Source: Artocarpus heterophyllus (taxonomy: Eukaryota > Streptophyta > Magnoliopsida > Rosales > Moraceae). From it: 64,000 bases of DNA. The translations under genes were made by a program, and so were the position numbers. Numbering within the stretch: the first letter of the stretch is position 1; each line of letters starts with the position of its first letter. The stretch lies in the NCBI GenBank assembly GCA_025403435.1, contig CM046350.1:17457274-17521273 (forward strand), read 5' to 3'. This document shows positions 49,149 through 60,816 of the stretch, piece by piece. Below the pieces are notes generated by a model, which was given only the letters and a program-made list of their open reading frames with translations, was not told the origin of the DNA and did not search any database.

Positions 49149-52130
49149 TGTAGCACCTCGAAATTAATTAGGTGTAAGTAGTGTGTTAAAAAATAATGAA
49201 TTAGTGTGCCATAATGTGATTTGAATTTAATTAAACTATCTTGTGGTATTTCTAAATTGATATCACTTTCAATTATTTTTTATTACTTCAAATTGTTAAT
49301 TTAGTTTTTGAAACTAAACAATTTGTCGAATGTTTAAAATGTCCTCTTTCTTGAAAACCATGTATTGGACATGGTATTTTACCAAACTAACTTCCTTCCC
49401 CTTTATTTAAACCCTTTCTCTCTTTCTCTCTCTCGTCCATTCACTCTCTCTCTCTCATTCCTAGCTCTTTTGCTCTCTCTTTCTCTCCCTTCACTCCTTG
49501 CTCTCTCCCTCCTCGCTCTCAAATTCAAATTTTGAATTCAAGCTTTGGTTTTCAATGAATAAGGAGCTATGAAGCAAGATTTAACATCCACAAAGGCAAA
49601 TCAAAGCTTGGATTCAAGGTTAGATTCGTTTTTCTAAAACTTTAAATTTTTGTTTTGAAATTTCCACAAATGTCCCAATCCAAGTTTTGTGAGCTTAGGA
49701 AACTAGCTTGAACCTAAGTTATAAAACCTCAAAACATCTAGAAACTAGGCTTGGATTGATGAGAAATGGATTTAAACCAAGTTTTTCTATTTTCCTCCAT
49801 TTTTTTCATTTTCATATTTTATTGAAATTTTCTATACAAATCTTGTTTAAAGTTGTTTTAAAGTGTTTAATTATGTTTTTCCATCATCTATGAATGTTTT
49901 CTATGCCTAAGAATTGAGAAAAATAAGTGAAAATGAGATTTGGGCTTGGGGAGGCTGAGACCCGAGTCTAGAACTTTCCAGACTTTTCTAGTTTGACAGG
50001 CCTATGGTTGAGCATCTGCAGGCCAGACTCATGAGTCCGGTAGGCTGGACTTATACGTTCGGTAAGTCGAACCCAGGATCAGTTCGGCAGGTCGATCTAG
50101 AAAGCCCGGCAGGCGACTGGATTTTTGTGGGAATGGATGTTTTTCATCGGTTTTCACTGTTTAAAACATAAATGGCGCACTAAAACACCATAGAGTCGTG
50201 TAGTGAAGTAAGATAAGTCTAAGTTAGATATTAATGAACTTAGTCTCTATTTAAGGTTGTTCGTGGTTCCGTGGAGCTTACGTAAGGCAGGTCAGAACTG
50301 CAGTGTAGAGCATCAATGCAGGATATCGAGGTAGGACTTAGAGCAAAAATAAAGATAAAAGTCATGGAAAAAGCACTACTCACTGTTTTAATACTTCTTT
50401 TGTAACATTTTTGGGAAAGTTGGAATATTTGAAAAATACTTAAAGTGTTCTAAACATAAAGAAAATAAACTAATACTATATATAGATGTTAAAGATGTTA
50501 TGCTAAAATTTTAGATCAATTAAAATTTTGCGTGATTTTACAAAATTCGTTGATCATTGACTACCTGTTGGTAGTTTACTATGGCAGATTGTCTTTATGA
50601 TTTCTAAAATATAGAAAAAAAAATGTTATATTAGCTCAAACTTAATGAAATTAAATATGGTGCTATATTTAGATGTCTAGTATATTTTGTAAAAATTTTA
50701 AAGCCATTAGAATTGTGAAGAGTCTTATAAAATTCATTTATTGTCAATGCTTGAATCAAAATTCCAACAATAGAGTCATAAATTTCAGAACATGAAATAA
50801 TAGTTTAAGTTGATCCAATTATGATGAAATTAAATCTATTGATTATTATAGATGTTCAAAATGCTAGGTAAAAATATCAATTCATTTATAATTTTGTGTG
50901 AATTTTAAAAATTCATAAAATGCTGACTATTTGTATTGTTTTTTCAAAAACGATGTTGTGTATTGAAAAAGATGAAAATAGTTAGAATAATCAAAAAGTC
51001 ATGAAATTTATTCTGGTGACATATATAGATGCTACGAACATTGTGGTAAAATTTCAAAGCAATTCAAATTTTGTATGATTTTAAAAAAATCATAGAGTGA
51101 TGACTGCTGGATTAAAATATGGAACCTGCCTAAAATATGATAGTAGCATAGTTATTTTAAGTAGTTAAGTATAGAATTGCTTGTTGTAATGATAATGAAT
51201 GCAATGTTTTGAGTACATTCTTATACCAAAAATGTTTCTTTTATCACCATGTTATAATATTAAAGACGTTTGAGGTACTAAAGTCGTTGGAAGTAAAGAG
51301 CAACCATCCACTTGCAAGAGGTTAAGTAAGTTTGCTATAAGTTATATAAGCACATTCTCACCTACAATATGATTAAGGATTATGAAAAGCTTTGAGAAAT
51401 GTCATGTGTTATTATGTTATTAATATTTACGCATTTCTTATTCAAATGATTCCTTGTACTATGGTTTTGAAGAGCATCTTTTTACGGATGTCTTAACATG
51501 GTTTTATGATTCATAAGACATTTTCTTAAAGATATATGTATGTGTGTGTGTATATATATATATTACATAATTAAGGTGTTGTATACCCAATAATGATGCT
51601 TATCTTGCAAGGTGGACTGTCTTCTAATATGGACTTGTCGCGTTTGGTTTAGAATTAACAACCCATCTTCTTTTGTAACGGCATGCTATAATGATGTTCA
51701 TGGTGTAACGTTAGAGCTCCAAATGATAAAATGAATGTTTTTTTAATATAGAAAAAGGAAAAGGAAAGATATATTCTTACAAAGTGTGCTTTGTGTACTA
51801 CGATGACTATGTCAAAGACGAAATGATTCATATTATTGTTAAAGTTTTTATAATGTAAGCTTAATGCTTACATAAGTTAAATTATATTACAGATAAGGGA
51901 AAAAATACAGCTATAGATGAAAAATAGACAGACAGATATGTGTGCAAGTAATGTGGTATTGGATCACAGAGTTACGACATGAAATGAAATAATCACAATG
52001 CTACTTTAAATTTATTTCCATAGATTATGAGATGTTTTTAATCATTGGACTGTCAAATTTGGTTTGTAATAATTTATGTGTTGTAATTTGATTTCATGTT
52101 ATATACGTATTATGTTAAAGCTAACTATTT
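49149..52130 (+). repeat. Probable LTR segment (solo or truncated)
   Basis: Starts TGTAGCACCTCG, as plant chromovirus-type LTRs do, then AT-rich DNA, a long CT tract (49410-49510) after a plausible TATA/leader region (ctttatttaaaccc, 49399), and long AT-rich DNA with phrases such as ggtttgtaataatttatgtg near 52060 typical of such LTR 3' parts. The layout parallels solo LTR A. The 3' boundary is uncertain: gatat precedes the start and occurs again after aca at 51935-51939, but similarity seems to continue beyond it. The frame at 49708-49893 is not a gene. Confidence 0.4.
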
Positions 52131-53961
52131 TTGCATATAGTTGGTTAGCTAAATACCTTGGGTATTTCGTCGAGCTAACCGAGGAGGAAAACTGTTTAAG
52201 ATAAGTAAGTATTAATTCTACTTGAAGGTTAAGATCCTATGAAATACTAGTAAAATTTATTTAAAATTAATCCAATTGTTTAAAAGCAAATTAAAATTTT
52301 AATTCATATATTCACATAGTAATATTAAATTAAACAAAAAAATTTACACCAAAAATCCTACGTTAATAATTAGATAATACTTATAAGTTAAGTTTTTCTA
52401 TAAATTAATTAAGATATATAAATAAAAGTTAACGGTTCCTATAATACCTACATGAGGTGTAATAAAAATATCCTTAATTTGATAAAAGTTTTTTACCTCT
52501 TTCTCTCTCCCCCTCTCTTTTCTCCACTCTCACTCTCTCTCCCCTCTCTTCACTTGTTTCTCTCTCTTTCTCCTCTCTTCTTTGTTTTTCTCTCTCTGCT
52601 CTCTCTTTTTTCTATTCCCAAATGAACCAGTACTGGGGAGCCATGCAAATCTCTGTCGTCATCCTCCATTCAATCTCCCAACATGCTTGTCCCTACAGCC
52701 ACTCGCCCCTTATTGCAAACAATGAAATCTCTATCGTTGTCACTCACTAATCTGCGCCTGCCTAATGTTGTCGTTGATCTGCGCTCGCCCGATCTTCATT
52801 GCTCTCTCGAGTTTCAACACGACCTCATTGGAGAAGCTCAGCACTGTCAGAGACGACCGCGACGAAGACGATCGCAAGCTATGCACGGTCGAGTGGAGAG
52901 AGAGGATCGTTGTCTCTCGTCGTCGTCAGCAGAGAAAAGGGGGGCGAGGGAAGAGAGAAAGGAAGGAAAAATAATAGAGATAATAGTGGTGTGATATCCA
53001 ACAGAAGCGGAGAGAGGGAAAAAATGGTTGTTTTTGATTTTTTGTCCATCTAAAATATTTGATTTATATAAATATGACATTTACGAAGTGTTTTCTTTAT
53101 ACCTGATAGTAGTTTTATTTGTCACTTCAAAATCTAATATTTTTCTCGTTGTCCCGCTTTAAGGGCATCTATTCTAACAATGTACACGTGTAAGAAGAGT
53201 AGAAGAGAATTTGTGTTTGTGTAAAAAAATGAAAAAGGATTTTTTTCCCCTTATCACATGCTTTTTTTTCTTTCTTGGATTCTTGTTTTAGTTCTGTTTG
53301 TATTTTATCACACTCCGTAATATTTTGCTTTGTCGAATAAATTCACATCATTAATGTAGTAGCAGAGCTGTTCTATGTCTGATTGAGTGGCTTTCATTTT
53401 AATACAAAGTAAAGGTTTAAGGATCATACTTTAGCATATCTCATATGTGCTGTGATGATCATACTTTACATTGGAATCTTATTCTATACATTTTTCTTTT
53501 GGTGCTTTTTTTTAATTATCATTTAGACATTCAAAGATAGAAAATAAAAAATCAAATAAAAAACTAAAACATAAAAGAAAAGAAGACAAACAGATTTAAT
53601 GTGGTTCGACAACATTCCTACATCTACGGACTAGGAATAAAGAGAGGGAGTCATTAGTGTGGAGCACTATAAATAAGCTCCATATAAATGCATGTTGCAA
53701 GGCAAATAAATGGATAGGTTCCTCAAAACTAAAATCAAGATATTTTATAATACAAAAATAAATATAACTAATTAAGTCAAAACTATTAATAAAGATACTT
53801 TCCTTAGTATGCCCCCACACAAATTGGAGCTTCTATAGGAGATTCCAATCTCTTAAAGCATTTTGTCCCTATTTTTTTTTGTTTTTTTTTGAAAAAAATA
53901 AAGACATTGTAGGATGGTTATTTAGGTATAGTAATTATTGAGTACGGAATGCATAAGGCTA
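52131..53961. other. Intergenic DNA with a CT-rich tract and a GC-rich patch
   Basis: 52497-52616 is strongly CT-rich and 52650-53020 is GC-richer, with overlapping frames in three phases (52683-53053 plus, 52847-53080 minus) but no recognisable protein. It may be a non-autonomous DNA element or gene relic. 53590-53640 has the atgtggttcgacaacattcc phrase seen in some plant retroelements. Confidence 0.4.
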
Positions 53962-54771
53962 TAGCTGGCAAAATCGTGTTACGTGTCGTGTTTGTGTCAA
54001 CACGATTACACTAAACACGAACACAACACAATTAAAAAACGTATCTAAAACACAACCAAGAACACAATATGCTTATAATACGCATAACACGACACGACAC
54101 AATTAACACGATTATTAAACAAATTGTTACAAATTAACAAAATTATAACACATTTATGACCCAAAAAATAAAATAAAAAATAAAAAATAAATTTTATACA
54201 TAACAGGCATTTCCAATTTAAGATTTAAAACATTAACAACACCAAAATATTCTAATCTTCAAATTAAAATGTTCATATCTTTAAATTATTAAATATTTTA
54301 AACTGTATTTTTTTTCTCTAATCCAATCCTTAACAATCAGCTTTAAGAAAAATTATTTTAAAGCTTCATTCATTGGCAAATGGCAACCCATGTTGAACCG
54401 CTTAAGGCAAGATGAGATATGAGTCCTTATGTAGAGGACTAGAGAGAAAGATTTCAATTTCCTTTCCAATGTAGGACTTTTAAATTTTCCAAAAACTTAA
54501 AAGTAGAACTATAATAAATAAAATACAAGCTTTTATTTCACAATAAAAGCTCGTCGAGCGTGATGGAGACTGACACAATAACATACCCTTATGTGACTGC
54601 ACATTTAATTAAAACGTGTTACACATGCTAGCACGAATCTAATATGTTTATTTTTGTGTTATTCATGTCAATCTATTTATGACCCAATTAATATACGTGC
54701 GATTTAAATTTATTTATATTATGTGATTTTTGTATCATATTATCATATCTTGTCTAAAATTATCGGCTCTA
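53962..54771. mobile_element. hAT-like non-autonomous element
   Basis: The left end tagctggcaaaatcgtgtta leads into clustered cgtgtcgtg / aacacga / cacgacacga words (to about 54115). The right side again has acgtgtta, gcacgaat and acgtgcga words and ends near 54771 (other strand tagagccgataattttag). This subterminal pattern is common in plant hAT derivatives. TIR similarity is weak and no target duplication was found. The middle (54360-54490) reads like a further repeat fragment. No coding capacity. Confidence 0.45.
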
Positions 54772-54899
54772 CATCAAGCATAGGCTGATTTGTTACTAGG
54801 TTTAACCCATGACAAATTATATTAGTATCTCCTTGACATATCAACTTACGTGTTTAAGAGATGAGTTCGATAAAAATTAAAAAGGCGGTTTCCCAACCG

Positions 54900-55092
54900 A
54901 GCTACCCATCTAGTAGGGCCCATCTCACTGAGAGAGCTTGGTAAAAAAAGTTTTTCAAATTAAAACCAACCATTCGAAGAGAGAGAGAGAGAGAGACAGA
55001 GAGACGGAGACAGAGAGAGATTTAGCACTTGGAGGGGGAGAGAGAGAGAGATTGAGAGCCCCAAATCGGAGCCGAAAAGAGACAGAGTCGAG
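54900..55092 (+). promoter_or_regulatory. GA-rich promoter and leader of PEX7
   Basis: Dense GA repeats (54977-54995, 55010-55020, 55039-55051) precede the start codon, and no TATA box is evident within about 150 bases. GA-rich, TATA-less core promoters and leaders are common for plant housekeeping genes. The start site cannot be placed exactly. Confidence 0.5.
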
Positions 55093-56055
55093 ATGCCCGT
55101 CTTCAAAACCCCATTCAACGGCTACTCCGTCAAGTTCAGCCCTTTCTATGAGCACCGCCTCGCCGTCGCCACCTCCCAGAACTTCGGTATCCTCGGCAAT
55201 GGCCGCCTCCACGTCCTCGACCTCTCCCCTTCCCCCGCTTCCCCTCAACCCATCTCTGAGCTCGCCTCCTTCGACACCGCCGACGGCGTCTATGACCTCG
55301 CCTGGTCCGAATCCCACGACTCCCTCCTCGTCGCCGCCATCGCCGATGGCTCCGTCAAGCTCTACGACCTCGCCCTCCCCCCTACCTCCAACCCAATCCG
55401 CTCCCTCCACGAGCACTCCCGTGAGGTCCAGTCCGCCGACTACAACCCCGTCCGCCGCGACTCCTTCCTCACCTCCTCCTGGGACGACACCGTCAAGCTC
55501 TGGACCACCGACCGCCCCACCAGCGTCCGTACCTTCAAGGAACACGCCTACTGCGTCTACTCCTCCGTCTGGAACCCTCGCCACGCCGACATATTCGCCT
55601 CCGCTTCCGGCGATTGTACTCTCAGGGTCTGGGATGTTCGTGAGCCCGGATCCACCATGATCATCCCCGCGCACGAGTTCGAGATACTCTCCTGCGATTG
55701 GAACAAGTACGACGACTGCTCAATCGCCACCGCCTCCGTCGACAAGTCGATTAAGGTCTGGGACGTTAGAAATTTTAGGGTTCCTGTGTCGGTCCTCAAT
55801 GGACATGGATACGCCGTGAGGAAGGTGAAATTCTCGCCGCACAGAAGAAGCCTGATGGTGTCGTGCTCGTACGACATGACGGTGTGCTTGTGGGATTACA
55901 TGGTGGAGGATGCGCTTGTTGGGAGGTACGATCATCATACGGAGTTCGCGGTTGGGGTTGACATGAGTGTTCTTGTGGAAGGGCTTCTGGCAAGCACTGG
56001 GTGGGATGAGCTCGTTTACGTTTGGCAGCACGGGACTGATCCAAGAGCGCCTTGA
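55093..56055 (+). CDS. PEX7: Peroxisome biogenesis protein 7, PTS2 receptor (WD40)
   Basis: Intact, intronless 320-residue protein. PEX7 binds the N-terminal PTS2 signal of peroxisomal matrix proteins (in plants thiolase and malate dehydrogenase, among others) in the cytosol and, with PEX5, docks them at the PEX13/PEX14 complex for import. The start MPVFKTPFNGYSVKFSPFYE and end ELVYVWQHGTDPRAP are hallmark plant PEX7 sequences. Seven WD-type blades are visible at about residues 8-44, 59-92, 104-138, 148-181, 193-224, 234-268 and 279-312, including TSSWDDTVKLW, ASGDCTLRVWDVREP, ASVDKSIKVWDVR and SCSYDMTVCLWDYM. Length equals the family norm (about 317-320). The chosen ATG starts exactly at the conserved N-terminus. 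The coding DNA is very GC-rich early and less so toward the 3' end. Long open frames on the opposite strand and in another phase here are compositional shadows. Confidence 0.97.
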   Translation: MPVFKTPFNGYSVKFSPFYEHRLAVATSQNFGILGNGRLHVLDLSPSPASPQPISELASFDTADGVYDLAWSESHDSLLVAAIADGSVKLYDLALPPTSNPIRSLHEHSREVQSADYNPVRRDSFLTSSWDDTVKLWTTDRPTSVRTFKEHAYCVYSSVWNPRHADIFASASGDCTLRVWDVREPGSTMIIPAHEFEILSCDWNKYDDCSIATASVDKSIKVWDVRNFRVPVSVLNGHGYAVRKVKFSPHRRSLMVSCSYDMTVCLWDYMVEDALVGRYDHHTEFAVGVDMSVLVEGLLASTGWDELVYVWQHGTDPRAP

Positions 56056-56300
56056 AATGAAAATAACAACCAAAAGAAAAAAAAGGAAGTCTGTCTTTTT
56101 GGGAAATTTTGAATAATGAAAGAAATGATAGATAAATGATGTTGCTTTTTTTTTTTTTGGTGGGCATTGATGAATAATTAATTGGGAATTATAGACTTTT
56201 AGTAGAAGTAGTAGTTGTTGTTTGTTCATTATTTTGTGATAGACGAATGGCTTACTGAGTAATGCGTAATGCCCCTGTAGAGCAGATTTTGTTCAATAAG
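56056..56300 (+). terminator. Likely PEX7 3' UTR and poly(A) signal
   Basis: After the TGA the sequence turns AT-rich. caataag at 56294-56300 is an AATAAA-like signal, with T-rich and tgt-rich upstream elements (56205-56235). The end is approximate. Confidence 0.4.
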
Positions 56301-57334
56301 ATGAGAAGAAGAAGAAGTGAAAGTGCAAAGTTTTATCCCATTATTTCTAGACGATTGATCTGTGTTTTTTGGTACATTCATTGTTTTAAGTTTGTTGAAA
56401 ATTCTGCTCATATTGAAGGGGGGGTGAGCTGAGGTTATTTAGACAAACTAGAGGTTTTTTAAGTAGGGATTAGCAAATTGTTTGCTTCACTAGAAAGGGT
56501 GAGAAATTGACGTAGATGATTCTTTAAATTTCTTCCATTTTTTCTTTTCTATTGAGCACTTATAAACTAGTAAGGTGGAATTATTTGGGTGGTTTGACGT
56601 TAAGTGGCTTATCTTTGGCGAGGAATTCAGTCCTGGGTTATACTTCTTCCTTGCAATCCATTATGATCTACCTGATTGAATTTGCACATTCAGATGTTTG
56701 TGCTGCGAGGAGTATGCTTGGATGAGTTGGTCTGGCGTCTGGGTGAGGTTGGATGTGGTTGTGAAATGTCGAATCAACATATTTTAAATGATCAAGATTT
56801 TGATTATTAAAATCAAGTAGCACAAACATTCAGTTGCATGCACACACCTGGCTACTAACTGTTGCATAGGTTTACTTTATGCTTTTAGTACGCTTGATTC
56901 TGAATTGGTCTTTATATTGAAGGACGTGTCCTTAATCCTTGTTATGTTTTTCCTCTATTGTTCTACGCTAGTTACAAGATTGAAGTGTGGGAATTTCTTG
57001 GGAGATGTAATTGTGAGATACATTTGCATTAATCTGATTAGCTATTTAGTTGCCGCCCTTATCTGATTTGTGTTTTCCTATGGTGGAAATGTTCTAGAGC
57101 CTGTCCTTTTTGGCTTGAATGTGCATTCGAGCCTGTTTTTCTTATTATTATTTGCATCTTATTTCTGTTGTGATTACGCAAGCATACTTCAAGTTATTTT
57201 TAAGTGCACAGAACCTGCATTTCTTAATTGGCTGCATGGCATTGGCATGTGTTTGTTCCTGGCTGGGAAATCATTTTGTAAATTTAATTTGGACTTTTGA
57301 GATTGCTACATTGGAGAGCTGGAGTTGCCTTCGG

Positions 57335-57606
57335 TGTCATGTCTTTTTGTAAATGTTAAGGTGGATATTAATGGAGCCCAAGTTTTTACACAGAAAGATA
57401 TTATTTTCTTGATTGGAATGCATTGCAACTAGATTTTATGAAAAAATATAGGTCTATTGAGAATTCGTTAGTATGTCATCTTGTATATGTTAAGGTGGAT
57501 ATCCGTAGAGTCAAAGTTTTGAGACAGAAAGACGGTAGTTTCTTGATTGGGATGCATTACAACTAGATTTTATCACACAATATAGTGCTATTGAGAGTTC
57601 ATTAGA
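57335..57606. repeat. 139-bp tandem duplication
   Basis: tgtcat...gttaaggtggatat... ttcttgattggaatgcatt ... actagattttatg at 57335-57473 recurs with substitutions at 57474-57606. The spacing is 139 bases. Confidence 0.8.
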
Positions 57607-58079
57607 ATTTGGACGTTGCTGGGAACTTGTTTATCACTTTGAATAAGCTAAAGGAATTTTGACATATTTTGATGACTCTGTTACTTGGCCCGTGTGCTAT
57701 CTGATGAATCTTTGTCTCTTTAATCAATAATACAGAATCTTTTACGATTCTATCTTTTGATTTATGTGTCAATTGTTGATTTCTCTTTCTTCCTGTGACT
57801 TCCACCCTATATTTTTGTATCTGTTTATGTCTCTGCTTGATTTTGATCATTACCTGATTTTGTATTAGACCATATACCAGGTGCTTTTCTTACCTTAATC
57901 ATGAGTTAATTTTGACAGTTGCCCCTTTTTTGTGGCAATAAACTTTCTATTGCTGGTAGGTTTCCTTTCTAAAACACTAATTAATGTATTGAAAACTGTT
58001 TCTTAATTAGATTCTTAGGTATCTGCTTTGCATTTTGCACAAGAGTAATATGTAAAATTCTCATGCATGATCTGTATGC

Positions 58080-58170
58080 ACGTTCTAGGATAGTTGAGGA
58101 AGGTAACGGTATGTTCTGGAATGTACGTGCTAGGATAGTGGAGAAAGGTATTTTCATGATTGTAACAGCT
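58080..58170. repeat. Short direct repeat, about 45-bp period
   Basis: acgttctaggatagttgagg at 58080 and acgtgctaggatagtggaga at 58124, a degenerate two-copy repeat. Confidence 0.6.
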
Positions 58171-58978
58171 CTTTCTCTTCAATAAACCGTTGTATGCTTG
58201 TACTTTATTGATTCATTTGTTTTTAATTAGTACGTGCTCTTTTGATGCAGCGAGGGTCTATCCAATATCGGCTTATTGGATTCAGAAAAGAGGGCTTTTG
58301 TTAAAGCTATTGAATTGGAAGTCGTTCACCTGTCACAAGTCTCAAGATTAGCTTCTTTGTGTGGGACTAATGGCTAATAGAATGAAACCTTAGAGAAGAG
58401 TCGTGCTAACAAAGAAGCGACTTCTGTTGGAAACAAAATTGACTTGGATGTTGCATGCCTGAAGCAACATTTGAATTTGCCATTCAGCTTGTATTATCTT
58501 AACATTGCAATGTCTTGTAATGTTAATGTTCGTTTGACATCTGATCTAATTGGTTCTATAGTTTAGCGTAATTCATAAAAGGAGGATTCATGTCATGCGA
58601 GGAAGTTTATTTTGCCAATCTCTGCATCATTGGGGATTCATTTAATTCGTATTGGTTAACATAAATTGCATAGTGCACAGTTTTAGTGTGTTTTTCTTTC
58701 TTCTTTCTTCTCAATTAAAAAAAAAAAAAAAAAAACCTTGGACGTGTGGTTTCTGCATAAATACTTGTCTAAACTATGGAGCCATAATGTATCCTGGCGA
58801 AAGTGATAAAACTGGTTTGGAACCATGAGCTTTGCCTGTTAGGTTGAGATAATTTTAGTTTATTCCGACCCATTCAGTGTTGGCAGGGAGAGTTCATGTA
58901 CCTGAATCTTATATTTATTATTTACATGGAATAGAAAAGTTTTTTGGTCATTCCTTTGCTTGGCTTGGGTGAGAATGG

Positions 58979-60027
58979 TTGGCGTTCGGGCCGCTAATTA
59001 CTGTGGAAAATTCTCTCTTTAAGTCTGCGTATACTTTTGAACAATCTGCCAGGTGGTGCTGTTCTTCTGCCTTATCTTTTAATTGGAAAGTTCTTTGGAA
59101 GGCTAAAATTCAGCAGCGTCATAAGGTCTTGTGGTTGCAACTTGTTCTTTACATTTTGCCTGTAAGAAGAATTTTGGATGTGGATGCGAGTTGTCCTCTA
59201 TGTGGGGAGGGCGAGGAATCAGCCGTGCACTTTTTCTCTTCTGCATGTTTGTAAAGCAAGTGTGGTTCACTTCATCTTGGGGCCTTAGAACCAAGTCGCT
59301 AAATGTGTTATCGATGGCAGATTTCTTCCTGAAATACGGTGATAGTGAGATTTGGGATAATCTTAATCGTTTTGATGTGGAATTCTTGCTTTTCGCCTCC
59401 ATATTGATTGATCAGGTTTGGGCAGCTCGCAACACCTTTTCTCATGGGGGTCAAAGTCTGGATGCTCGTTTGTTGGGTTCTAATATCAGTGCTGCTCTCC
59501 GGAATGCCAAGGAGGCCCTTCTTGTTCCCCAAGTCATTGCTGCGACTCCCTCTTCCTGGTCCCCCTCTGCTTGGATCAAACTGAACATAGATGCAGCGCT
59601 GGGTTCAGAGTCGGCTGTCATGGCTGTTGTTGTGTGAAACTTGGAAGCCAAGATTGCCTGCTGTTGGAGTGCAAGTTTTCCACTGTCGGATGCTGAAACA
59701 ATGGAAATGTTGGCCTTGAGGGAGTTTTTGCTGCTTGCGATTTCGAAGCATATTAAAGATTTTGTCATAGAGACCGTTTGCAAAGCTGTTTTGGAGTGTT
59801 TCAAGAATCTGCAGCTGTGCCGGGATGCCAATCTGGTCTTGGAGGCTGTTAGAATGTGCGGGGTTGCTGACTTGGATCCTATTGTAAACTGGATTCCCCG
59901 CTCGATTAATTTCGTCGCTCATAATCTTGCGAAGTGGTGTCTTTGTGAATCGATTGTAGGGGATGTAGTTGTCAGTTCTATTCCTAGTTTTATTTTCTCT
60001 GATGTTGTTAAGTGGATGCAGGCGTAG
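58979..60027 (+). pseudogene. LINE 3' remnant: zf-RVT and RNase H-like region
   Basis: The first frame (58979-59254) gives the zinc-binding reverse-transcriptase tail: a VLWKAKIQQRHKVLWLQLVL segment, then CPLCGEGEESAVHFF. A frameshift near 59235 moves the reading to the next phase (FVKQVWFTSSWGL; ILIDQVWAARN), which leads into the RNase H-like RVT_3 region: WIKLNIDAALGSE, one in-frame TGA at 59635-59637, then DAETMEMLALREFLL and VNWIPRSINFVAHNLAK. The third acidic position, usually ESD, reads IET, and the last, usually AD.LAK, reads AHNLAK. Reverse transcriptase and endonuclease are absent, as in 5'-truncated LINE copies. Plant copies are often annotated as 'putative ribonuclease H protein At1g65750'. 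No clear poly(A) tail or target duplication was seen. Confidence 0.85.
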
Positions 60028-60153
60028 TTTGTTTGGTTTTTTGTAGCCTGACCCTCGTTCTTTGTTGTGCTTCTTCCGATTTGTTCTCTGTTCTTGTTTT
60101 GTTCTCTTTATATCTTTCTCTATACCTTCTGTTTTAGAGTAATTCAAAAACTA

Positions 60154-60310
60154 TTACCCTGTTTGGTTTTGTTCTCAAAATTTATAGAAATGTTTTCCCA
60201 TGTTTTTCGATACGAAAATTTTAAAAACTCTCGGTACAATTCCCTAAAAATTCATATTTTTTAAAATACAAACATTTTCATCTGTTTGAAAAACAATACC
60301 AAACACGTTT
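60154..60310. mobile_element. Short MITE-like element
   Basis: The left end cctgtttggttttgttctca and right end (other strand) acgtgtttggtattgttttt are inverted. The arms continue with imperfect similarity. About 155 bp, non-coding; it lies just after the LINE remnant. Confidence 0.45.
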
Positions 60311-60314
60311 TGTT

Positions 60315-60682
60315 TTTTGATCCCATCAAATGTATACTTTCAGATTAGATTTAATATATAAATTTATATTTTACTTAAATCGATAGATGATTTTGACCTT
60401 TAAAATGACTAAATTATCCTTAAGCAAAAAAATAGAAAAAATTTAAACTTTTAGGAAATAAGAAAAACATATTATTTACATTTATTTTTGAAGGTATTAT
60501 TTATATTTTTTAAAGCCAAAACCTTAGTATAAAGTTTTTTTAAGTTTTTAAAGTTATCTTAATTTTATTGTATTTTGAATAATTTCTTAGGCCAAAATTG
60601 AAGATTGATTAGATAAAGATATAAATTTGTGTATTAGATCTAATATAAAGGTATAAATTCGATGAGATAAAAAATCAAAGGC
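60315..60682. mobile_element. Inverted-repeat MITE, about 370 bp
   Basis: The left arm (ttttttgatcccatcaaatg, tagatttaatatataaattt) mirrors the right arm read on the other strand (ttttttatctcatcgaattt, tagatctaatacacaaattt). The centre is AT-rich. Confidence 0.55.
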
Positions 60683-60786
60683 TCATTGTTTAAATCAAAT
60701 AAAAAGGTAAATAACCCCAAAAATAATCGTGTTGTGCCGTTTTTACTGGATGTGAGGAACTGCCTTTTCGAGATCAGTTTTTGTGG

Positions 60787-60816
60787 CAGCATCAGCATCA
60801 GCATCAGCATCAGCAT
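60787..60816. repeat. (CAGCAT)5 hexanucleotide repeat
   Basis: Five exact copies. On the minus strand this reads as tgctga units and begins at the stop codon of the adjacent candidate exon. Confidence 0.95.

Larger units (their letters stand above)
56301..58978. other. Intergenic DNA downstream of PEX7
   Basis: No supported gene. Frames at 57070-57352 (plus) and 57602-57850 (minus) have no recognisable domain. 58250-58450 is slightly GC-richer and follows a splice-acceptor-like tgatgcag, but its frames contain stops. An A run lies at 58719-58735. Confidence 0.45.

Noticed and set aside
51935..51939. gatat as a secure right target duplication for the LTR starting at 49149
   Set aside because: A 5-base match is easily found by chance in 3 kb, and LTR-like sequence seems to continue past it.
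54938..55674. Long open frames overlapping PEX7 (plus-strand 240 codons in another phase; minus-strand 239 codons)
   Set aside because: They are Ser/Thr/Pro- or Gly/Val/Glu-rich shadows of GC-rich PEX7 codons. The frame encoding the seven-blade protein is clearly the gene.
55557..56229. Minus-strand frames of 106-169 codons over the 3' half of PEX7
   Set aside because: Antisense shadows with no recognisable domain.
57070..57352. Hydrophobic 76-77 codon frames downstream of PEX7
   Set aside because: No domain, no coding-like GC rise, and they enter a tandem duplication.
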